Positions 1 to 7,412 of a DNA stretch of 64,000 nucleotides are shown here, one piece after another. Position 1 is the stretch's first letter. The number at the start of each line of letters is the position of its first letter. A program made the position numbers and the translations under genes. Below the pieces are notes generated by a model, which saw only the letters and a list, made by a program, of their open reading frames with translations, had not been told where the DNA came from and ran no database searches. The stretch comes from Arthrobacter cheniae. GTDB taxonomy: Bacteria > Actinomycetota > Actinomycetes > Actinomycetales > Micrococcaceae. The stretch lies in assembly GCF_003602275.1 (NCBI RefSeq), contig NZ_QZVT01000004.1, forward strand, positions 302,463 to 366,462. The letters are read 5' to 3'.

Positions 1-39
1 GGCAACGAATTCTGCGTGCTGTCCTCGCGCGAGGACTAG
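1..39 (+). CDS. C-terminal end of a VOC (glyoxalase/bleomycin-resistance fold) family protein, 5' truncated by window edge
   Basis: The first 13 codons read G-N-E-F-C-V-L-S-S-R-E-D and a TAG stop at 37-39. The string GNEFCVL is the usual last strand of VOC-family proteins, which commonly end with a D-P-x-G-N-E-F-C-V-L run whose Glu is a metal ligand in members that bind metal. Only 12 residues are visible, so the substrate and even the exact subfamily cannot be told. It converges on the DUF2382 gene, with 25 bases between the two stops. Confidence 0.55.
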   Translation, partial: GNEFCVLSSRED

Positions 40-64
40 GCGCGCGGCAGTCCGACGCCGGTTC

Positions 65-877
65 CTACAGCTCGATGCGCTCTGTCTCGATCACTTCCTT
101 GCGCACCTGCCCCGTGACCGTTTCGTCGTGCGTGCGCGCCTCGCGGCTGATGCGCACGCGTTCGATGGGGACCACGTCGATCTCGACGCGTGGCTTCTCC
201 TCGTACAGGACCATTTCGACGACGTCGCCGTTGAAGGCGGTCTCGACGGCCGCGTAGAGCCGGTCGCGCTCGGCCTTGCTGAAGGTGCCTGCACCGTCGT
301 CGTAGAGGGGTGCTCCATCCTTGACCGGTACGCGCTCCACAACGAGCTCCTCACGCCGGATCTGCACGGTCATGGTGACGTCCTCGGTGACCACGCGCTT
401 AACGAGGCGTACGCGCTCCGTCTCGCGAAGTTCGGTTCCTACCCGGAGTTGTTCCTCGGAGCGCGTCATCGCGTAGTCGCCCTCGGGGCGGGAGGACTGG
501 CTGCGGGTGCGGCCGGCGTCGGGAGCTGCCTGGTCCGCAGTGCCGTCGTCGTCCTTTGCCGCCATGAGCCCGTAGTAGCGCAGGAGGTGCTGCTCCTCCT
601 CCGGGCTGAGGTGCCCGTCCAGCGACATCTTCGGGGAGTCGTACACCTTCGCATGGGTGTAGGGCAGGCGGACGTTGCGGCCGTCGAGGGTTGCGCCGTG
701 CAGCGGGGCGAACGATTCCGGTTTCCCCATTGTGTGCGTGGTCACGGTCACCCAGCTGGGTTCCCCGGTGGCGTCGTCGACGTAGAGCTGGCCCATGGGA
801 CCGAGAACTGCTCCGTCCTCGCTCAGCACATTGGCGCCGGCGTTCATCGAGTTCTTCATCTGGTCGAGCGTGATCAT
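65..877 (-). CDS. PRC-barrel and DUF2382 (YsnF/AvaK-like) stress protein
   Basis: 270 residues. The N-terminal part (about 1-75) is a PRC-barrel domain (V-L-S-E-D-G then Y-V-D-D-A-T-G-E-P-S-W-V), a small beta barrel found in ribosome maturation and photosynthetic proteins. The middle (about 105-140) is charged and low in structure. The C-terminal half (about 137-260) is a DUF2382 domain with the typical E-E-Q-L-R-V-G-T start and repeated E-x-V-R-I/V-x-K/R pattern. In actinobacteria this architecture is common among general stress genes, but its molecular role is not known. The gene has its own promoter region at 878-960, which carries an inverted repeat shared with other stress-type genes here. 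Cytoplasmic; no signal peptide or membrane segment. Confidence 0.88.
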   Translation of the reverse strand: MITLDQMKNSMNAGANVLSEDGAVLGPMGQLYVDDATGEPSWVTVTTHTMGKPESFAPLHGATLDGRNVRLPYTHAKVYDSPKMSLDGHLSPEEEQHLLRYYGLMAAKDDDGTADQAAPDAGRTRSQSSRPEGDYAMTRSEEQLRVGTELRETERVRLVKRVVTEDVTMTVQIRREELVVERVPVKDGAPLYDDGAGTFSKAERDRLYAAVETAFNGDVVEMVLYEEKPRVEIDVVPIERVRISREARTHDETVTGQVRKEVIETERIEL

Positions 878-932
878 GATGGCCCTTTCGAGGAGATTGA
901 CTTTTCATCACCGTAGGTCGCGTCACCCCCGA

Positions 933-950
933 TAGCAAGCATGCTTACTA
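933..950. promoter_or_regulatory. Near-perfect 18-bp inverted repeat upstream of the DUF2382 gene (stress-gene motif, site A)
   Basis: TAGCAAGCATGCTTACTA is its own reverse complement except for one base pair. It lies 56-73 bases upstream of the DUF2382 start, a normal distance for an operator or a promoter element. The core AAG-N4-CTTAC recurs upstream of the alcohol dehydrogenase (14424) and CsbD (46613), and in weaker form upstream of GlsB (21232). The binding protein is unknown. Confidence 0.6.
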
Positions 951-1007
951 CCCAATTCCCGGTTTGTCGTCCATTCCAGGCCAGCGGCTACCGCTGTCCG
1001 CGCAGCC

Positions 1008-1932
1008 TCAGCCCGTGAGGACCCCGATCACGAGGAACACCATGGGCAGGTACAGCACTCCCGCTACGGTCTGCAGCGTGATGGTGGACGCCATGAGGCG
1101 CGAATCGCCGCCCAGCGCCCTCGCCTTTCCCTCCCGACGACGCCGTCGGGAGGGAAAGGAAGAGGATCACAGTGGCTGCAGGCTCCCCGGTCAGCCCGAA
1201 GAGCAGGCAGCCCGCGATCCCGAGGCCCGGCAGAACCGCGAACTTGACCGCAGTCGCCATCAGCACCGCGCCGAGGTTGCGGCCCATGCTGCGCAGCTCG
1301 AGCGCCGCCCCCACGCACAGCAGGCCGAGCGGCAGTGACGCCGTGCCGAGGGTCCGCACGAATTCGGCGATGCCCGGCGGCAATCCGACGCCGGTTACGT
1401 TGAGCAGGATGCCCATCACGCAGCCGAGGATCAACGGGTTGGTGATGATGCTCCGAACCGTTCCGCCGATGGTGAGTCGCTCCGAGCCGTAGCGAGCGAA
1501 CGCGAGCGTGCAGAGGACGTTCACGAGTGGAACGAGGACGGTATTGGCGATGGCAGCGAGCGCGACGCCGTCGGACCCGAAGAGGGCCAGGGCGATCGAC
1601 AGGCCGAGATAGTTGTTGAACCGGATGCTGCCCTGGATGACCGAGGTGAAGGCCGGTCCATCGAGGTCCAGCCAGCGTTGCGCGATCACGAGACCGAGCG
1701 CCGTGACGATGACGGGTCCGGCGAGGATCGGCGCCATGAGTCCGATCGGCAGGCCCGCGAGATCCGCCGTCGCGGTGCCGTTGATGAACAGGGCCGGCAG
1801 GAGGATGAAGTAGCAGAGCCGCTCGGCCGGCGGCCAGAACGACGGCGAGAGGAAGCTGCGTGCCCTGATGCCGTAACCGAGCGCGATCAGCCCGATCACC
1901 GGACCGAGCGCCACCAGGGTCTGCAGGATCAT
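1008..1932 (-). pseudogene. AEC (auxin efflux carrier) family transporter, frameshifted near its C-terminus
   Basis: The first 260 or so residues are an intact AEC/BASS-fold permease: an N-terminal helix (LVALGPVIGLIALGYGIRAR), Y-F-I-L-L-P-A-L-F-I-N, F-N-N-Y-L-G-L-S and N-P-L-I-L-G, with about eight membrane segments. After L-P-T-A-S-S-G the frame runs into an Arg/Gly/His-rich tail ending at 988. The missing end is present in another frame and stops at 1008: A-R-A-L-G-G-D-S-R-L-M-A-S-T-I-T-L-Q-T followed by a last hydrophobic helix. The break falls exactly inside a perfect inverted repeat at 1124-1159. As read, the last helices are lost, so the transporter is probably inactive. Family members export organic anions; the substrate here is unknown. 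A sequencing error is less likely because the change is a structured replacement rather than a homopolymer slip. Confidence 0.8.
1124..1159. repeat. Perfect inverted repeat (16-bp arms, 4-base loop) at the AEC frameshift
   Basis: Arms CCTTTCCCTCCCGACG and CGTCGGGAGGGAAAGG are exact reverse complements separated by ACGC. The repeat lies inside the coding region of the AEC transporter, where family members normally keep four residues between S-S and A-R-A-L; here ten bases replace the expected twelve. This is the footprint expected of a template-switch (quasipalindrome) mutation. Confidence 0.85.
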
Positions 1933-2008
1933 GAGGTGGCGCAGGCTGGACGAGCAGGCGACGCGCGACGCCGGGCTCGTGCCAGGGCTGCGGTCAGGAC
2001 GGCCCCGA

Positions 2009-2650
2009 TCACCAGCCCCGCGCCTGGAGCCACTCGGCGGCCAGCCGGATCCACTGTTCGGCGGCGCCCTGTCCCTCGGCCAGTCCCAGGCCGTGCTCGC
2101 CCTCGGTGAAGACGTGCAGGGCGTGCGGAACGAAGTGGGCTGCGAGCGCCTGCGCCAGGAGGTACGCGTGCTGTACCGGCACGGCTTCGTCCGCCGCGGT
2201 GTGCCAGATGAAGAACGGCGGGGCGTCGGCCGTTACCAGTCGGTCCAGCGACGTCGCCGCGCGGAGCTCCCCACCAGCGTCGGGCCCGAGCAGTTCGTCC
2301 TGGGAGCCGCGGTGCGTCGCGAGTTCCATCGAGACCACGGGATAGCAGAGGACGGCGGCGTCGACACGCTCATCGGCTTCTTCGCCGGCTGCCAGCGCGG
2401 CGTGGCCCGCGAGGTGCCCTCCGGCGGAGAAGCCGAGAAGCGCCACCCGCTCGGCTCCGGCCGACCGCACCCTCCGGATCTCGGCCCGGACGGCGTCGAG
2501 CGGGGCCGGGTGCCGTGCCTGGACGGGATAGTCGAAGATACTGGCCGACAGTCCGAGGGAGCGCAGCCGGTCGGCGACGATCTCCCGCTCATTGTCCGAC
2601 AGCATGCCGTAGCCACCGCCGGGCAGGACGATGACGTGCGAGGAATTCAT
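2009..2650 (-). CDS. Alpha/beta hydrolase, BD-FAE / acetyl esterase type
   Basis: 213 residues. The oxyanion signature H-V-I-V-L-P-G-G-G-Y lies at about 5-14, the nucleophile elbow G-F-S-A-G-G-H has Ser75, and probable acid and base are Asp154 (H-T-A-A-D-E-A-V-P) and His186 (E-G-E-H-G-L-G). This matches small esterases of the dienelactone-hydrolase/BD-FAE and acetylxylan esterase group, which cleave acyl esters from sugars or small molecules. No signal peptide, so it acts in the cytoplasm. It is transcribed toward the broken AEC gene, 76 bases away. The substrate cannot be set from the sequence. Confidence 0.85.
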   Translation of the reverse strand: MNSSHVIVLPGGGYGMLSDNEREIVADRLRSLGLSASIFDYPVQARHPAPLDAVRAEIRRVRSAGAERVALLGFSAGGHLAGHAALAAGEEADERVDAAVLCYPVVSMELATHRGSQDELLGPDAGGELRAATSLDRLVTADAPPFFIWHTAADEAVPVQHAYLLAQALAAHFVPHALHVFTEGEHGLGLAEGQGAAEQWIRLAAEWLQARGW

Positions 2651-2718
2651 CCCACCACCGTACTGCGGCTGGGAATGTCGGTGGGACCCTCTTCACCCAT
2701 CGATCGGTGCCCCTCACG

Positions 2719-2755
2719 ATGAAAGCCCCTGGCCGGTGGGGCCAGGGGCTTTCAT
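2719..2755 (-). terminator. Hairpin terminator downstream of the DUF4193 gene
   Basis: A perfect 16-bp stem (ATGAAAGCCCCTGGCC and its complement) with a 5-base loop sits between the DUF4193 stop at 2772 and the esterase start at 2650. The arm ends in TTTCAT on the minus strand, giving only a short U-run. Confidence 0.75.
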
Positions 2756-2771
2756 GCACTGCGGGAAGCTG

Positions 2772-3077
2772 TCAGCCCTCGCACTCCATGCAGAACTTGT
2801 CACCGTTCTTCTCGCGCGCAAGCTGGCTGCGGTGGTGCACCAGGAAACAGGACATGCAGGTGAATTCGTCCTCCTGCTGGGGGATGACCTGGATGAGGAG
2901 TTCCTCGTGCGAGAGATCGGCCCCGGGGAGGTCGATCCCTTCAGCGGTTTCGCCGTCCTCGACATCGATCAACGCAGTCTGCGTGGTCGCGCTGCGCTGT
3001 GCCTGGATTGCCTCGAGGGACTCGTTGGCCGGCTGGTCTTCCGGGCGAACGCGTGGCTCGTCGTAGTCGGTTGCCAT
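2772..3077 (-). CDS. DUF4193 family zinc-ribbon protein
   Basis: 101 residues from the ATG at 3077, chosen because an AAGGAG ribosome binding site precedes it and family members begin M-A-T-D-Y-D-E-P-R. A longer upstream open frame has no site or homology. The C-terminal third carries two C-x2-C pairs (C-M-S-C at about 74 and C-M-E-C at about 97), a probable zinc ribbon, with F-L-V-H-H-R-S-Q-L-A between them. DUF4193 proteins are small, acidic and almost confined to actinobacteria, usually next to dUTPase and DUF3093 genes; no function is established. Here it stands alone with its own terminator. Confidence 0.92.
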   Translation of the reverse strand: MATDYDEPRVRPEDQPANESLEAIQAQRSATTQTALIDVEDGETAEGIDLPGADLSHEELLIQVIPQQEDEFTCMSCFLVHHRSQLAREKNGDKFCMECEG

Positions 3078-3324
3078 GGGGGTAGATCTCCTTCTATGGG
3101 GCGGGAATGTCGCCCAGATGCCACTCTCAACCTCGGAAGAGGCGGAAGTATTCCATATACCGGGAGCAATATACCCGCTACGGCTGGACTTTTTCTCCAA
3201 CAGGTCTGCTCACGTCAATCCGTACCGCAATGTGACGGAACAGCCCCGGCATGGTAGGCGGGGCGAATGCCCGCACGCGCCGTCGTAGGGTTGAAGCCAA
3301 TCCCCATCATCCCAGGAGCTCCTC

Positions 3325-4125
3325 ATGGCATTGGCACTCGACCTCGGCGGCAAGACGGCCCTCGTGACAGGATCCACACAGGGCATCGGACTGGCCATCG
3401 CCGCCACGCTCGCCTCCGCGGGCGCCCGCGTGGGAGTGAACGGCCGCAGCAACCGTAGCGTCTCCCGCGCCATGGAGGTCATCCGCAAGGACGTGCCCGA
3501 CGCCGATCTTGTAGCTGTGGCGGCGGACGTCACCACGGACGAAGGACTCGCGGGAGCTCTGGCCGTCCTGCCCGCCGTCGACATCCTCATCAACAACCTC
3601 GGCATCTTCGGTGCGCGGCCGGCCCTGGAAATCGATGACGCCGAGTGGCGCCGCTACTTCGAGGTCAACGTGCTCACCGCCATCCGGCTCACGCGCGCGT
3701 ACCTGCCCGGAATGATGACGGCCGGCTGGGGCCGCGTCCAGTACATCGCCAGCGACTCCGCCGTCGTCATCCCCGCAGAGATGATCCACTACGGCGTCTC
3801 GAAGACGGCGCTGCTCGGCGTCTCGCGCGGCTTCGCGAAGGAGGCCAGGGGCACGGGCGTCACCGTGAACTCGATCATCGCCGGCCCCACCCACACCGGC
3901 GGGGTGGAGGACTTCGTGTACCAGTTGGTGGACAAGGACCTCGACTGGGAGGACGCGCAGCGGCAGTTCATGAAGGACCACCGGCCCCAGTCACTGCTGG
4001 AGCGCCTGATCGAGCCTCAGGAGATCGCCAACATGGTCACCTACCTGGCGTCCCCGCTCGCGTCGGCGACCACGGGCGCAGCGGTGCGCGTGGACGGCGG
4101 ATACGTGGACGCCATCCTCCCGTGA
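3325..4125 (+). CDS. SDR family NAD(P)-dependent oxidoreductase
   Basis: 266 residues, a full-length classical short-chain dehydrogenase. The Rossmann motif T-G-S-T-Q-G-I-G is at 15-22, N-N-L-G at about 90, the active site Ser in I-A-S-D-S at about 143, and Y-x3-K as Tyr156-Lys160. The N-G-R-S after the second strand (about 39-42) favours NADP(H). The C-terminal R-V-D-G-G-Y-V-D is the usual last motif. An AGGAG site precedes the ATG. It overlaps the following glycosylase by GTGA, so the two are translationally coupled, though there is no obvious shared pathway. Substrate unknown; family members resemble 3-oxoacyl-ACP reductases. Confidence 0.9.
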   Translation: MALALDLGGKTALVTGSTQGIGLAIAATLASAGARVGVNGRSNRSVSRAMEVIRKDVPDADLVAVAADVTTDEGLAGALAVLPAVDILINNLGIFGARPALEIDDAEWRRYFEVNVLTAIRLTRAYLPGMMTAGWGRVQYIASDSAVVIPAEMIHYGVSKTALLGVSRGFAKEARGTGVTVNSIIAGPTHTGGVEDFVYQLVDKDLDWEDAQRQFMKDHRPQSLLERLIEPQEIANMVTYLASPLASATTGAAVRVDGGYVDAILP

Positions 4126-4985
4126 GCCGGAGCGCTGTCCTCATCCCGAACGGCGTACTCGAACCCGGGCCCATGGCAGCGATCCTCGCAAACCACGCCA
4201 TCCCCGGCTGTGAGGTTGCGGACCGCGCGGACCGCACGCACACACGCATGCTCGGGACGCCGGCCGGCCCGCGCCGCGTCACCGTCACCATCCGGCCGGA
4301 CGACGTCGGGCTGACAGCGGACACGGACGACGACGGCGAGTTCGAGCACCTCATCGACAGCACCCGGGCATGGCTGGACCTCGACACGGACACCGGCGCC
4401 ATCGCCCGTGCTTTCGATGGCGACCCGCTCCTCGGCCCGCTGGTACGCGACCGGCCCGGACTGAGGGCGGTCGGCTATCCCGACGCGTTCGAGGCCGCCA
4501 TCATGACGGTCCTCGGGCAGCAGGTGTCCGTGGCGGCCGGTGGCACGTTCGGCGGTCGGCTCGCCGCCGCCTACGGGTCGGCGTCGCCGTCGGGCCTCAC
4601 ACTGTTCCCCACTCCGCAGGTCATCGCCGACGCACCGCCCGAGGAGCTGCGTGCAGCCGTCGGCGTGACCCGCACGCGGGCGACGACGGTGCAGAACGTG
4701 GCACGCGCCGTCGTCGACGGGTTGTTCCTCGATGCCTCGGCCGACCAGGCACAGCTGCGGCGGGAGCTTCTCGCGATCCCCGGCATCGGTCCGTGGTCGG
4801 CGGACTACCTCGCCGTGCGCGTGCTCCGCGACCCGGACGCTTTCACGCCGGGCGACCTCGTGGCCCGGCGCGCCATGGGTAACCCGAGCATCAGGGACGC
4901 CGAACGCCTGTCCGAGGAATGGCGCCCCTACCGCGCCTACGCCCTGTTCCACCTCTGGACGCTCGCGACCTACAGCGGGGACTAG
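4122..4985 (+). CDS. DNA-3-methyladenine glycosylase II (AlkA-type, HhH-GPD)
   Basis: 287 residues from the GTG at 4122, which overlaps the SDR stop as GTGA; an ATG at 4173 is possible but would cut the N-terminal AlkA domain. Residues about 10-95 form the AlkA N-terminal fold. The helix-hairpin-helix lies in L-L-A-I-P-G-I-G-P-W-S-A-D-Y near 220, followed by F-T-P-G-D, whose Asp fits the catalytic Asp238 of E. coli AlkA. The enzyme removes alkylated purines in base excision repair. It lacks the Ada N-terminal methyltransferase domain often fused to it in actinobacteria. The end overlaps the stop of the convergent PucR gene. Confidence 0.88.
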   Translation: MSRSAVLIPNGVLEPGPMAAILANHAIPGCEVADRADRTHTRMLGTPAGPRRVTVTIRPDDVGLTADTDDDGEFEHLIDSTRAWLDLDTDTGAIARAFDGDPLLGPLVRDRPGLRAVGYPDAFEAAIMTVLGQQVSVAAGGTFGGRLAAAYGSASPSGLTLFPTPQVIADAPPEELRAAVGVTRTRATTVQNVARAVVDGLFLDASADQAQLRRELLAIPGIGPWSADYLAVRVLRDPDAFTPGDLVARRAMGNPSIRDAERLSEEWRPYRAYALFHLWTLATYSGD

Positions 4986-6226
4986 GCCGGGACCTTCCGT
5001 CCGCTGCGCAGCGCCAGTTCCAGCTCGAAGCGGACCTTCGGGTCCTTGAGGTCGTCGCCGAAGAGCTCCCGCAGCTGCAGGACGCGGTAGCCGACGGTCT
5101 GCGCGTGGATCCCGAGCTCGTCGGCGATGGGCGTCCGCTGACCCCAGTGCCGCAGCCATGCCAGCAGGGTTTCCTCGAGCTTCTGCCGCTGGTTCCGAGG
5201 CAGACCGGCCAGCGGTGCGAGCCGACGCCGGGCGAGCTCCCCGATGGCCGAGGGCTCCGCCGCCAGCACCACCTCGATGAGGTGCTCGTCCGCCCACACG
5301 GGCGGCTCGTCATCGCCCTCGCGTGGCGGCAGCATGGACGCGGCGAGGACCGCCAGCCGCAGCGACTCGGCCACCTGTTCCAGCTCGCCCGCGGGCCCGA
5401 TGGCCGCGCTCCTCCCCGTGAGGGTCCGGTGGAGGTCGGCGCGCCACGCTGGTCCGCGTTCGGGCACCAGGGCGACCGCGTCGGTCTCCCGCTCGATCAC
5501 GATGGCGCCCGGCGTCAACCTCTGGCGGAGCCCCTGGGCGCGCTCGAGCGGAAGGGTCACGACGGCGAGTTGCGCGGGCACGGCCCAGTCGGCGAGCGAG
5601 GCGGCCTGGCGCAGTACCGTCTCGTCGGACTCCCCGAGGAGGAGCAGTTCCAGCAACTCGGCACGACGGCGGTCCACGGCGCCGGCGCGCTCGGACTGCG
5701 CGAACGCGTAAGCCTCGGCGCTCACCGCGGAGAGCTCATCGATGTACGCCATGATCGACTCCCCGAGATCCACCACCACGGCCGAGCCGAGCCCGGCCTC
5801 CATGGAGCGGCGCGACATCTCCCTGAAAGTCACGCGGGCCCCCATCCGGTAGGCGCCGAGCAACGAATCCATACTGCGCCCCTGACGGAATTCGCCGCGG
5901 CCGAGGCCCGCCACCAGTTGGCGGCTCTGGTCGGAGAGGGCGGGCAGGCTCGTGCCCGGCAATTCGAGAAACCGCTCCAGGGCGGCCGCGACACCCATGC
6001 GGAGGCCCCTGCCGAAATCGCCCTCGATGGGCCGGGCGTAGGCCGGGACCAGCTGGGGAACAGCCTGAATGATGGCGTCGACGAGGTCCGGGGTGAGCGG
6101 CCTCAATCGCTCGCTCACGTCCGCGGGAAGAGCCAGCCATGGCGGCTCGGGTGGGGCCACACCTACCTCGTCAGGACCCACGCCAGCTACCTCATCTAAT
6201 TCGTCAAGACAATTCTTCTCCGTCAA
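4982..6226 (-). CDS. PucR/CdaR-like transcriptional regulator with C-terminal HTH_30
   Basis: 414 residues from a TTG at 6226. No clear ribosome binding site precedes it, and a GTG about 14 codons inside with GAGG before it is an alternative start. Residues about 40-180 hold an N-terminal helical domain like the RsbT-antagonist-related N-domain of this group. The middle is a GGDEF-like PucR domain. The C-terminal 70 residues contain the PucR helix-turn-helix (R-T-P-I-A-D-E-L-G-I-H-A-Q-T-V-G-Y-R). It is divergent from the ferredoxin reductase/desaturase operon with a very short intergenic region, so it is the obvious candidate regulator of membrane-lipid desaturation here; that link is inference. 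Confidence 0.85.
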   Translation of the reverse strand: MTEKNCLDELDEVAGVGPDEVGVAPPEPPWLALPADVSERLRPLTPDLVDAIIQAVPQLVPAYARPIEGDFGRGLRMGVAAALERFLELPGTSLPALSDQSRQLVAGLGRGEFRQGRSMDSLLGAYRMGARVTFREMSRRSMEAGLGSAVVVDLGESIMAYIDELSAVSAEAYAFAQSERAGAVDRRRAELLELLLLGESDETVLRQAASLADWAVPAQLAVVTLPLERAQGLRQRLTPGAIVIERETDAVALVPERGPAWRADLHRTLTGRSAAIGPAGELEQVAESLRLAVLAASMLPPREGDDEPPVWADEHLIEVVLAAEPSAIGELARRRLAPLAGLPRNQRQKLEETLLAWLRHWGQRTPIADELGIHAQTVGYRVLQLRELFGDDLKDPKVRFELELALRSGRKVPA

Positions 6227-6278
6227 CTGTATGTCATGAGTGAAGAGTTTTAGCGGGAGAGGCTATATCGTTAACCGA

Positions 6279-7391
6279 ATGATCCGGCTCAAAAAGCTGG
6301 CGCGTGCAGCTTCCGCGCTTACGACACCGCTCACACCGGAAGACTTCCTGGCCCTGTTCAACCCGGTGTATTCCTCACGCCAGCTCCGCGGGGTCGTTTC
6401 CCGCGTGGTGCATGAGACCGAGGACTCCGCCACCATCTACTTCCACCCCGGCCACGGCTGGCATGCCCACAAGGCCGGGCAGTGGGCGCGGATCGGCGTG
6501 GAGCTGGACGGTGTCCGCCACTGGCGTTCCTACTCCCTGAGCACCGCCGCCGGGCACGACCCGGCGATCACCGTCAAAGATGCCGGGGCCGTCTCCCACG
6601 TCCTCGTCCGCGACACGAAGCCGGGCGACATCCTGTTCCTCGCACCGCCCCAGGGTGATTTCGTGCTTCCCGAGCACCCGCGCTCCCTGCTCATGCTCAC
6701 GGCAGGCAGCGGCATCACGCCCGTCATGTCGATGATCCGCACGCTGATCCCCCGTCGCCCCGACGCGAACGTGGTACTCATCAACTCCAACAGCACGCCG
6801 GAAAAAAGCCTTTTCCGCGAGGAGCTGGACGAGCTTGCAGACCAGTTCTCCAACCTCACGGTGCGCCACTGGTTCACCAGCGCCCGCGGACGGCTCGAGT
6901 TCACGGCGAAGACCATCGCGGACCTGTGCCCGGACTGGCGCTCACGCGCCGCCTACGCCTGCGGCCCCGAAGGCTTCCTGAACAACGCCGAGGAACTGTG
7001 GCAGCGTGAGGCCGCCCTCGAGACCGCGAGCACCATGCCCGGCCTCTCGTCCGGCGCCGGAACGCAGGCGGCCACCACGGGCACACTGACCATCGAGCGG
7101 TTCAGCACGGACCTGCTGACGGGCGCCGGGCACGACGGCGGCCTCGTCACCTTCGAGCAGTCCGACCGTGAGGTGCAGGCCGACGGCGACACCCCCCTTC
7201 TGGACATCGGCGAGGACGCGGGCGTCCTCATGCCCAGCGGTTGCCGCATGGGCATCTGCCACAGCTGCCTCATCCCGCTGCGCGCCGGACAGGTGCGGGA
7301 CCTCCGCACCGGCGAACTGCACAACAATCCCGGACAGCTCATCCAGACCTGCGTCTCGGCTGCCGCCGGACCCGTGAACCTCGATCTTTAA
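6279..7391 (+). CDS. Flavodoxin/ferredoxin reductase with C-terminal 2Fe-2S ferredoxin domain, electron donor to the acyl-CoA desaturase
   Basis: 370 residues from the ATG at 6279; a GTG at 6240 in frame is the alternative. The FAD domain (about 40-150) carries R-S-Y-S-L-S, the NAD(P)H domain shows T-A-G-S-G-I-T-P-V and Y-A-C-G-P-E-G-F, and the last 90 residues are a plant-type ferredoxin with C-R-M-G-I-C-H-S-C and a distal Cys in Q-T-C-V-S. This is the arrangement of mycobacterial Rv3230c, which passes electrons from NADPH to the desaturase DesA3. The desaturase starts 21 bases downstream, so the two form one operon. Confidence 0.9.
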   Translation: MIRLKKLARAASALTTPLTPEDFLALFNPVYSSRQLRGVVSRVVHETEDSATIYFHPGHGWHAHKAGQWARIGVELDGVRHWRSYSLSTAAGHDPAITVKDAGAVSHVLVRDTKPGDILFLAPPQGDFVLPEHPRSLLMLTAGSGITPVMSMIRTLIPRRPDANVVLINSNSTPEKSLFREELDELADQFSNLTVRHWFTSARGRLEFTAKTIADLCPDWRSRAAYACGPEGFLNNAEELWQREAALETASTMPGLSSGAGTQAATTGTLTIERFSTDLLTGAGHDGGLVTFEQSDREVQADGDTPLLDIGEDAGVLMPSGCRMGICHSCLIPLRAGQVRDLRTGELHNNPGQLIQTCVSAAAGPVNLDL

Positions 7392-7412
7392 TCCCCCACC
7401 AGAGGAGTCCCC

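Noticed and set aside
21-36. 16-bp palindrome GTCCTCGCGCGAGGAC as a terminator or operator
   Set aside because: It lies in the coding end of the VOC gene (S-S-R-E-D) and has no loop or U-run; probably chance in GC-rich codons.
1124-1165. Programmed ribosomal frameshift to explain the split AEC transporter
   Set aside because: The GGGAAAG sequence is not in the phase needed for -1 slippage, a +1 shift would be required, and the residues normally at this point are absent, so mutation is the simpler reading.
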